Shown here piece by piece: positions 6,968 through 11,816 of a stretch of 11,816 bases of DNA. The stretch comes from Nanobdellota archaeon (GTDB lineage Archaea; Nanobdellota; Nanobdellia; Woesearchaeales; GCA-2686295): the NCBI GenBank assembly GCA_018812505.1, contig JAHJDK010000030.1:1-11816 (forward strand). Reading direction: 5' to 3'. A model generated the notes under the pieces. The model was not told where the DNA came from and did no database searches. It saw only the letters and a program-made list of their open reading frames with translations. Position 1 is the stretch's first letter; the number at the start of each line of letters is the position of its first letter. A program made the position numbers and the translations under genes.

Positions 6968-7106
6968 ACTTTTCGTCTTTCTTTTTTAAATGACCTCCGA
7001 CATACATTTATTAATGATTTCGATAGAACGCTTAATTCTTAAGAATTCATTTTGCTATAGCTCTGCCGGGGCTATATGAAATCTAGGGTCTTTTGATGGA
7101 CTCTTT

Positions 7107-7256
7107 TTATGGATGGGCTTGCTTATACTTTTGTCTTAAGAGTTTTCTATGTTCTGTTTTGAGTTTCTCCAAGACCTCTTGGATTGTATTGCAGTTGTGT
7201 CTAGTTAGTAGACCTTCTTCTATTTCCTCTAAAAGGAGTTCATCTTCATAGTTCAT
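7107..7256 (-). CDS. Small charged protein of 49 aa
   Basis: A 49-codon minus-strand reading frame starting at ATG 7256 and ending at TAA 7107-7109. It is preceded by GGTGAT (7260-7265), a perfect complement to the 16S tail 3 nt before the ATG, and by the TATA-like GATATAAAT (7287-7295) further upstream. The product begins MNYEDELLLEEIEEGLLTR and is dominated by Glu, Lys and Leu in heptad-like spacing, consistent with one or two amphipathic helices. I recognise no family; size and charge would suit an antitoxin or small regulator. It points away from the winged-helix operon across a 283-base intergenic region. The signals are good for such a short frame, but chance is not excluded. Confidence 0.5.
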   Translation of the reverse strand: MNYEDELLLEEIEEGLLTRHNCNTIQEVLEKLKTEHRKLLRQKYKQAHP

Positions 7257-7487
7257 ATTATCACCACGCACAACATAGAACTTGGCATTTATATCAAGAT
7301 CGGTGAAGAATTGGATATTTTGGAGTGGACAAAAAGATTTGCGTGTTAGTGGATAGTTTAGTGAGCAGCATAGTTAATTTCCAGTATGAGCAATCTTTTA
7401 TATCTATTTTGTCCAATATTTGTATATTTGTATAACTCCTGATTATCTCAGCCATTCTATGAACACATATTCTATAGAGCACATATA
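7257..7487. other. Intergenic stretch without a supported gene
   Basis: Divergent spacer between the 49-aa minus-strand gene and the promoter of the winged-helix operon. It is AT-rich. Apart from the minus-strand TATA-like box at 7287-7295 and the ribosome binding site at 7260-7265, I see nothing I can support. Confidence 0.4.
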
Positions 7488-7497
7488 CTTATAAATA
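7488..7497 (+). promoter_or_regulatory. TATA-type promoter of the winged-helix operon
   Basis: CTTATAAATA is a good archaeal box A. A start about 25 nt downstream (near 7518) leaves a leader of about 20 nt that contains GAGGT at 7528-7532, 7 nt before ATG 7540. A TATACT at 7509-7514 lacks a matching -35 element. Confidence 0.5.
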
Positions 7498-7539
7498 AAT
7501 ATACATTCTATACTCAAAATACTCTTAGAGGTTACAAAA

Positions 7540-7968
7540 ATGGATGAAGAATTGGAAAATCTTGAAAAAAGCTTCATTTTAGATGAAGATATGGAACATG
7601 AAAATATTAAAGAGCTCATCGCAAGGACGCTTAAGTTTTGCAAAATTGATAAGAATGGCTTTGTAATTATTGACCAGAAAACCCTTTCAAAGCTCAGAAT
7701 ACAAGATAAGGTTATTTTGGTATTAGTTGCTAGACATCTTGCTAGCAAATTGCAAGAAAAATTAGGTAGAGACGTTACAATAAAAGAAGAAGTATCCTCC
7801 CAAGAATTAGCCCATATGCTTAAAGAGAAACAGTTGGTTGTAAATGCTAGGATGAAAGAGCTTAAGGATAAAAAACAAGCCTTACCTGTGACAAGGGGTA
7901 CATACAAGATAGCACCATATGGTATCTCCCCCTTTCTCAAATCATTAGAACCAGGTGAAAAACAATGA
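7540..7968 (+). CDS. Winged-helix protein, first of three in an operon
   Basis: A 142-aa acidic to mixed-charge protein, probably archaeal in type. Residues about 20-70 include KIDKNGFVIIDQKTLSKL and a helix DKVILVLVARHLASKL. A winged-helix-like unit spans about 85-135: SSQELAHMLKEKQLVVNARM (86-105), then a wing ending in GTYKIAPY. This matches the C-terminal layout of the next two gene products, so the three may be paralogous DNA-binding proteins. GAGGT lies 7 nt before the ATG. The stop overlaps the next start by 4 nt (ATGA), so translation is coupled. Its target and role are unknown; regulation or maintenance of a mobile element is possible. Confidence 0.75.
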   Translation: MDEELENLEKSFILDEDMEHENIKELIARTLKFCKIDKNGFVIIDQKTLSKLRIQDKVILVLVARHLASKLQEKLGRDVTIKEEVSSQELAHMLKEKQLVVNARMKELKDKKQALPVTRGTYKIAPYGISPFLKSLEPGEKQ

Positions 7969-8336
7969 AAGATACATTCGATGACTTATTTGTGGAGAAG
8001 GATGAACTCAATGAGGAAATCTTGAAAGAGATTTTGGTTGGTAGAATTAAAATGACTTCCGAAGGCGACATCATTTTCCAAAAAGATTTTGAACCAAAAA
8101 CAGCGATTCTAATATATCTGTTAGCTAATAAGGTATTCCTAACGCGGAAAATTAGGGAAGCCGAAACTGCAGGTCCTAAAGAAATTCATCATAAAACAGG
8201 GGTTGCGGAAGGAACTGTAAAAAAATATGTTAGAGATATGCAGAAAGATAGACTATTAATAGGTAAGAATGGCAAATATTTTGTTCCAAATCATGCGCTT
8301 TCTAAAGTAAAAAAGCTAGTGAATGAAAATGATTAA
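7965..8336 (+). CDS. Winged-helix protein, second of three
   Basis: A 123-aa protein with an acidic N terminus, a strand-helix segment GDIIFQKDFEPKTAILIYLL (34-53), and a clear winged helix-turn-helix at about 68-118: GPKEIHHKTGVAEGTVKKYV followed by a wing NGKYFVPN. The order of segments repeats that of the preceding gene product (G-x-I-I strand, I-L-x-L helix, HTH, GxY wing), suggesting tandem duplication and divergence. GGTGA (7954-7958) lies 6 nt before the ATG, which overlaps the upstream stop as ATGA. Probably a sequence-specific DNA-binding protein; no ligand or enzymatic domain is visible. Confidence 0.75.
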   Translation: MKDTFDDLFVEKDELNEEILKEILVGRIKMTSEGDIIFQKDFEPKTAILIYLLANKVFLTRKIREAETAGPKEIHHKTGVAEGTVKKYVRDMQKDRLLIGKNGKYFVPNHALSKVKKLVNEND

Positions 8337-9075
8337 ATCAATCAAGAAATATCTATCAGAATACCTACCTGAAGAATTGATAGACGATATGTTATTATCT
8401 TATCTTCAAGTGAAAGACAACTTCCGAAAGGAAGCTTTCGCTGAAGTCATTGCGAAGAGTGGTCGCTATGCCGAAAACGTTTTTCGAATATTGCATTTTC
8501 TTGACAAAAATGAAGTACTAAAAGAAGTCAAAGATATGAGCAGAATCGAAACGAGCATAGCTCAGAATAATCAGTTGAGCGAACCCATAAGGTTACTTGT
8601 ACCCAGAATAACTCGTTCTATCATTTATACTATACGAAGCAAAAAAGACTCAGTTCACGTAAAAGAAAAAATACCTGACTTCATGGATGCAAATCTTAAT
8701 ATGACTGCTGTCAACTGGATTCTAGCAGAACTGCTAAGGGAATTAACACCTGACGCGCAACTGGAGATTCCTAAAATAATTAAAGAATTAATGAAAAGAA
8801 ACTATTCTCTGATCCAGACTTTTGAAGGGCAAAAAACGGTAATTGCAGATTTAGGAGCAGAGTCAGAGACACTTCTGATTCTCTTTGACTCTCTTCAAGA
8901 AGGTATGACTAGAAAAGAAATTGGTGTAACATTAAACAATTACGCTGCCTCAACAATCACAAATCTTCTGAAAAAGCTTGTCAAAGAAAGAAAAATATTT
9001 CTGGCAAAATCTGGTAAATTCTACATTACGAATAATGGTGAGAAAATCATATCTGATATAATTATTGAAAGTTAG
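8329..9075 (+). CDS. Winged-helix protein with long helical N-terminal domain, third of three
   Basis: A 248-aa protein whose C-terminal 60 residues repeat the winged helix of its two neighbours: GMTRKEIGVTLNNYAASTIT, then a helix and a wing GKFYITNNGEKI. The first 180 residues are mostly helical, with no motif I recognise, and may mediate oligomerisation or partner binding. I prefer ATG 8329 because AGTGA (8318-8322) stands 6 nt before it. ATG 8323, two codons earlier, is in frame but has no room for a binding site. Either start overlaps the end of the upstream gene. A T-rich tract well downstream (9284-9310) may end the transcript. It is unlikely to be an enzyme; a regulator or scaffold in the same complex as its neighbours is an inference. 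Confidence 0.7.
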   Translation: MIKSIKKYLSEYLPEELIDDMLLSYLQVKDNFRKEAFAEVIAKSGRYAENVFRILHFLDKNEVLKEVKDMSRIETSIAQNNQLSEPIRLLVPRITRSIIYTIRSKKDSVHVKEKIPDFMDANLNMTAVNWILAELLRELTPDAQLEIPKIIKELMKRNYSLIQTFEGQKTVIADLGAESETLLILFDSLQEGMTRKEIGVTLNNYAASTITNLLKKLVKERKIFLAKSGKFYITNNGEKIISDIIIES

Positions 9076-9157
9076 GTGACGTGCCAGAGTCTCTCATAGA
9101 ATCTAGTTATTATGGTCACAAATACATCCTCCAATTTTGTATATCCCATTTTATCAT

Positions 9158-9240
9158 CTTAGGAGTCCTCTCACGTCATCGCATTAGCTGATCGTCAGGT
9201 GCAGCCATTAACTACTCGGGAGATGAGAGGAGTTCTTAAG
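9158..9240. repeat. Long inverted repeat between convergent operons
   Basis: CTTAGGAGTCCTCTCA (9158-9173) faces TGAGAGGAGTTCTTAAG (9224-9240). As RNA this gives 16 pairs, three of them G-U, with one bulged base, around a 50-base interior that contains a smaller CTGA-TCG-TCAG hairpin (9188-9198). It fills much of the 191-base gap between two convergent operons. It could be a structured RNA, a bidirectional termination structure or a mobile-element end. Confidence 0.5.
9160..9208 (+). repeat. 49-bp imperfect direct repeat, right copy
   Basis: Ungapped partner of 6919-6967 (34 of 49 identical). Here the copy forms the left part of the long inverted repeat 9158-9240. It lies 84 bases past the end of the winged-helix operon, so the pair brackets that operon. 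Confidence 0.5.
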
Positions 9241-9266
9241 TGCTGTGTTTCTTTTTGAAGGAAGAA

Positions 9267-9983
9267 TCACTTCTGAGAAGTAATTTTTGTTAAATAATTT
9301 TTTATTTTTTCTGAAATTTCTTTGTCACTTAATGAATCTAGAAGAATTGTTCCTCCCCAAGCATTCAGTATCCTCCTGGCCTTCTCATGTTCTTCCTGAG
9401 TGAGTTTATGATTTTTTTCAAAGTTCATCAATGTTCTCAAGTATGCTCTATATATTTTTTTATTATTTGACCATTTGAGTGTTAGAGGCAGTAGCCCTCT
9501 AAAATTCATGCTTTCGCACATATATTCAGTAAGCTCAAAGGGATTCTCGGATTTTTCATCATAAGTCATTCTTCCGTACCACCAAAGCCTAGCTAATCCA
9601 TTATAAAATTTAGACCTACCTGCTTCTCCAAAGAAATATCTATCCAGAACGTTTTTTTCAGTTTCACACCTCCAACGATATGTTAGGTAACTCCAAAACG
9701 GCTGGTAGTGGCAGAGCCCTGCCCACAGCCTTTCTTCAGTTGCTTGGCTGTCATTGAGATCTTTAAATGCTAAATAAAAGCGTTTTATATTCTCAAAATC
9801 TGTGTCACTTGATTTATTCTCTGATAGATCTAATTTGATATCATCGATTCTTATTTTTGAAACAGGTATAAGGTCCGATGCTCTAACAAATTCGAGATTC
9901 CCCGTCTTATAATCCTCCAGGTTGCTATGTATGTCTTCACGAAATTTTTCAAGTGTATTGATAGTGAGGAAGTAAGCTTTCAT
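9267..9983 (-). CDS. DUF6339-like protein, last gene of the leftward operon
   Basis: A 238-aa protein resembling the DUF6339 group by its central signature: EERLWAGLCH followed by a YRW motif (84-104), then RSKFYNGLARLWWYGRMTYD (123-142). I name the family from memory of these motifs. The biochemical activity is unknown. The Trp/Tyr-rich, all-helical core and lack of membrane segments suggest a soluble structural or adaptor protein. The start ATG overlaps the preceding stop by 4 nt, with GGGAGG (9993-9998) 9 nt upstream, so it is translationally coupled to its neighbour. From memory such proteins occur beside GHKL ATPases and Z1 helicases in defence islands, which fits the gene order here. 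Confidence 0.65.
   Translation of the reverse strand: MKAYFLTINTLEKFREDIHSNLEDYKTGNLEFVRASDLIPVSKIRIDDIKLDLSENKSSDTDFENIKRFYLAFKDLNDSQATEERLWAGLCHYQPFWSYLTYRWRCETEKNVLDRYFFGEAGRSKFYNGLARLWWYGRMTYDEKSENPFELTEYMCESMNFRGLLPLTLKWSNNKKIYRAYLRTLMNFEKNHKLTQEEHEKARRILNAWGGTILLDSLSDKEISEKIKNYLTKITSQK
9269..9310 (+). terminator. Likely terminator for the rightward winged-helix operon
   Basis: ACTTCT-G-AGAAGT (9269-9281) is followed on the + strand by T-tracts at 9284-9288, 9298-9303 and 9305-9310. Archaeal termination relies on such T-rich runs. It lies about 200 bases past the last rightward gene, within the 3' end of the convergent gene, so the T-runs may simply reflect Lys codons on the other strand. 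Confidence 0.35.
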
Positions 9984-10840
9984 TGTTCTGATCCTCCCAT
10001 ATAATCAAGCGAGTCCATTGCATATTTGAACATTTCATCGAGTAGTTTCTGTGATAAGTAGAATATGTCACTTTCTTCCAATTCTCCATTTTGAAGATCA
10101 CAGTCGTGTTCTTTGAGTTTTTTGCTAATTACCTGGAACCATCGATAGTTCCCGTAATTGTTTATTGAGTCTGGTTTCGCCAACTCGTGTAGGACAGCTA
10201 TCAAGGTGGGCAACACCATCATTGAATTCATAATATTTCGTGATAGTATATTGTCCTTGTGAGCGCTCCGTATTCTATATTCTACCTCTGGTAATCGTAT
10301 AGTTATTCTTTCATCATTCAAACCAATTTTCATATCAGTCAATAATATGTCATACTCAACATTAAAAATTGAAGGCATATTTGAATTGTTCACTTTCCTG
10401 TTTTCTATAATAACTGAAGGTATTTCTGAAATACCAAGGATGTTCCCTGTTTGTATTTTGAATAACCCCTTATTGTAGTCAGCATCAAATGATGCTGATT
10501 TGTATTCAGATATGTTTTTATTGGCTACGATGATAGCAACTAACTCTAATCTTCCATCGAGTTGCGCCACATTTATTCTGAAAATGTTTTCGCCAATTGT
10601 TAGTTTCTTGATTGTTCTAAACTTTGTTCTGACACACTCCAGGTGGCAAACTATTGATGCTGCTTCATTCTCAACTAAATCTATGAGATTTTTTTCTGTC
10701 AGAGTAACATTTAATTTGAATTCGTAATCGGTATCGCTATGTCCGTATTCTGTTTTAACGTCGAATTCTCCAGATGAAAAATTGTTATTTCCTTCTCTTA
10801 GTACAGGGTAAGGAAATAATCTTTCATCACTGATTATCAT
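9980..10840 (-). CDS. YPVL-motif protein of a putative defence operon
   Basis: A 286-aa protein of unknown biochemistry. It begins MIISDERLFPYPVLREGNNN. The first half is strand-rich, including CHLECVRTKFRT (65-76) and DGRLELVAIIVANKNISEY (95-113), then DYNKGLFKIQTGNILGISE (121-139). The last third is helical. This order (PYPVLR start, a V(R)T-(K/Y)-(F/Y)R segment, an I-x-EY segment, DY...F.I..G) recalls proteins that sit between the GHKL ATPase and DUF6339 genes of Z1-type clusters; that link is from memory. A textbook GGAGGTGAT (10846-10854) stands 5 nt before ATG 10840, and the start overlaps the upstream gene by 14 nt. The end overlaps the next start as ATGA. Function unknown; a substrate-recognition or assembly subunit is possible. 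Confidence 0.65.
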   Translation of the reverse strand: MIISDERLFPYPVLREGNNNFSSGEFDVKTEYGHSDTDYEFKLNVTLTEKNLIDLVENEAASIVCHLECVRTKFRTIKKLTIGENIFRINVAQLDGRLELVAIIVANKNISEYKSASFDADYNKGLFKIQTGNILGISEIPSVIIENRKVNNSNMPSIFNVEYDILLTDMKIGLNDERITIRLPEVEYRIRSAHKDNILSRNIMNSMMVLPTLIAVLHELAKPDSINNYGNYRWFQVISKKLKEHDCDLQNGELEESDIFYLSQKLLDEMFKYAMDSLDYMGGSEQ

Positions 10841-11816
10841 GGAAGATCACCTCCATAGCCCAATTTTCATCATCTTCTATTTTGAATTGAATCTTGTTAG
10901 TTACTTCTTTATCGATGTTCCCTATACTTATTTTATTTTCATAAACTTTCAGACTTATCCTTTTGTTTTCTTTTATCTGTGTGGCTTCTTTTATTTCTAT
11001 CTTCTCTGTAAACTCTTCACCACTTATGGATACTCGACATTCCGAATCTTTTGCTTCTTCAGGAAGAGAGAAAATGAGATTATAGTTCCCTTGATTGTCA
11101 TGAAAAATTTTGAGTTTATTTGGAAAAACTTGTATTGTTGTCTTCTTGCCATCACCGGGTCCGCTACTTCCTTTTCCTCCTCCAGGTTTACTAATAGGTC
11201 CGGGTCCTTTGATTGGCCCGCCTCCAGGACCAAACACCTTCACTCTTCTTTTAATCCTGGTCTGTTTGCTTGGTACTCGTACTTTTAGAGGCTCAAGTTC
11301 TATTCCTTCACTGGGTTCATTGCCCTCCTCTTCTGGTTCTTCATCGGGAAGCGAGGGTATGCCTTCCATATTTTCGCTCGCTAGGAGACCTTTATTTTCA
11401 AGTTCTGTTAGTGCGTTCTTTATAAAAAGGTATATCTTTTGTATTCTTCGTTTTGCTTCAGTATAATTATTTGAACGCTCTGCTTCCCAACTATCGTGCT
11501 CGGGGTTTTCTAATTTTCTAAAATACTTGTTTACTGCTTCTCCTTCTAGTAACAGGATGCCTGAATAATTATTAAAGCTCCTAATTCCTTTTTTGTTAAA
11601 CACTTTCATACCATTGTTTCTAAACATTCCTATCGCATTACTTAGTTCTACTTTTGTTGATATCTTAAGTGTAATATCGTTCTCTTCCAACATTGAATAA
11701 TGGAATGTTTCTGATTTCATATTTTTTTCAAGAATGTCATAATATTCAATTATATGTTTAAGATTTTTATCTTTATATTTTAGTTGTCTATAATTGTTAA
11801 TGATGCTACTTAATAC
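10827..11816 (-). CDS. C-terminal part of a probable GHKL-type ATPase of a Z1-like defence cluster (5' beyond window)
   Basis: The frame is open without a stop to base 11816, so the ATG at 11720 is probably internal and the gene begins outside the window. 329 residues are visible. Counted from that internal Met, FRNNGMKVF (33-41), a GILLLEGEAVN segment (54-64) and LENPEHDSWEAER (70-82) recall the region after the ATPase core in GHKL proteins of Z1-type systems; I rely on memory of those motifs. An acidic stretch (PDEEPEEEG, 125-133), a basic patch (KQTRIKRRVKV, 152-162) and a Gly/Pro-rich linker (164-191) follow, then a strand-rich C-terminal domain. The ATP-binding motifs themselves would lie to the right of the window, so the ATPase call is inferred. 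First visible gene of the leftward operon. Confidence 0.6.
   Translation of the reverse strand, partial: VLSSIINNYRQLKYKDKNLKHIIEYYDILEKNMKSETFHYSMLEENDITLKISTKVELSNAIGMFRNNGMKVFNKKGIRSFNNYSGILLLEGEAVNKYFRKLENPEHDSWEAERSNNYTEAKRRIQKIYLFIKNALTELENKGLLASENMEGIPSLPDEEPEEEGNEPSEGIELEPLKVRVPSKQTRIKRRVKVFGPGGGPIKGPGPISKPGGGKGSSGPGDGKKTTIQVFPNKLKIFHDNQGNYNLIFSLPEEAKDSECRVSISGEEFTEKIEIKEATQIKENKRISLKVYENKISIGNIDKEVTNKIQFKIEDDENWAMEVIFHDNQ
10846..10854 (-). promoter_or_regulatory. Strong Shine-Dalgarno site within the upstream gene
   Basis: GGAGGTGAT on the minus strand, 5 nt before ATG 10840, is a full match to the 16S rRNA tail. It lies inside the end of the preceding gene, fixes the start of the 286-aa protein and shows that the two genes are translated from one message. 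Confidence 0.75.

Larger units (their letters stand above)
6840..7106. other. Non-coding stretch with hairpins and short repeats
   Basis: No convincing gene is visible here. It holds a hairpin (6856-6882), the left copy of the 49-bp repeat (6919-6967), a perfect 14-bp palindrome AATTCTTAAGAATT (7034-7047), and CGGGGCTATA twice in direct orientation (6959-6968 and 7067-7076). AAGAGTCC (6920-6927) is repeated inverted as GGACTCTT (7098-7105), bracketing most of the stretch. TATACTTTT(C)GTCTT occurs at 6965-6979 and, just outside, at 7124-7137. This density of structure suggests a non-coding RNA or the remnant of a small mobile element. I cannot name a family. Confidence 0.4.

Noticed and set aside
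7294..7482. 62-aa open frame on the minus strand in the intergenic spacer
   Set aside because: No ribosome binding site or recognisable motif; it overlaps the likely TATA box of the 49-aa gene.
6840..7540. tRNA or CRISPR array in the longest gene-poor stretch
   Set aside because: No T-arm consensus or cloverleaf was found, and the repeats are two-copy and irregularly spaced.
7443..7940. 165-aa open frame on the minus strand
   Set aside because: It is antisense to the first winged-helix gene and its promoter. Its Ser/Phe/Leu-rich translation is what Lys/Glu-rich coding gives on the other strand, and there is no ribosome binding site.
9158..9240. Integron attC site or IS200/IS605 end
   Set aside because: No attC core sites and no transposase or integrase gene nearby; symmetry alone is not enough.
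10839..11288. 149-aa open frame on the plus strand
   Set aside because: Opposite to the ATPase-like gene; Phe/Tyr/Ser-rich shadow of Lys/Glu/Gly codons.

Overview
The window looks like part of a defence island from an AT-rich prokaryote, most likely an archaeon. The archaeal signs are AT-rich TATA-like boxes about 25 nt upstream of inferred transcript starts, two divergent genes without a Shine-Dalgarno site (possibly leaderless), and a run of small Lys/Glu-rich winged-helix proteins of a style I associate with archaea. Other genes have strong GGAGGTGAT or GGTGA ribosome binding sites, which fit archaea and bacteria alike. The domain assignment is therefore an inference. I see no tRNA, rRNA, CRISPR array or transposase.

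Left part (1-4578, + strand): the 3' end of a type I restriction HsdR gene, then a two-nuclease-domain DUF2779-type protein, then a GHKL ATPase fused to a Shedu-like PD-(D/E)XK nuclease. All three are packed head to tail with gaps of 4 and 1 nt, so they probably share a transcript. HsdR switches to the -1 frame near its end, exactly at a TTTAAAC heptamer with an AGGAG seven bases upstream. Either a base has been lost or there is programmed frameshifting.

Centre (4579-6839): a beta-type DNA amino-methyltransferase on the minus strand diverges from a small HTH gene followed 1 nt later by a 386-aa protein I do not recognise. A perfect 8+3+8 palindrome covers the start codon of the HTH gene. This is the layout of a controller-regulated type II restriction-modification system (M diverging from C-R), with the 386-aa protein as the candidate endonuclease. 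The methyltransferase gene is clearly richer in GC than its left neighbour.

Right of centre (6840-9266): a 700-base stretch with hairpins, short repeats and a likely 49-aa minus-strand gene, then a three-gene operon of winged-helix proteins (7540-9075). A diverged, ungapped 49-bp repeat lies on both sides of this operon in the same orientation. The right copy sits in one arm of a long inverted repeat between the convergent operons.

Right end (9267-11816, - strand): a three-gene overlapping operon. The first gene runs off the window (its frame is open to base 11816) and resembles the C-terminal part of the GHKL-type ATPase found in Z1-type defence clusters. The second is a protein with a YPVL motif near its N terminus, and the third resembles DUF6339. 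From memory of such clusters, this is probably part of a multi-gene anti-phage system that continues to the right of the window.
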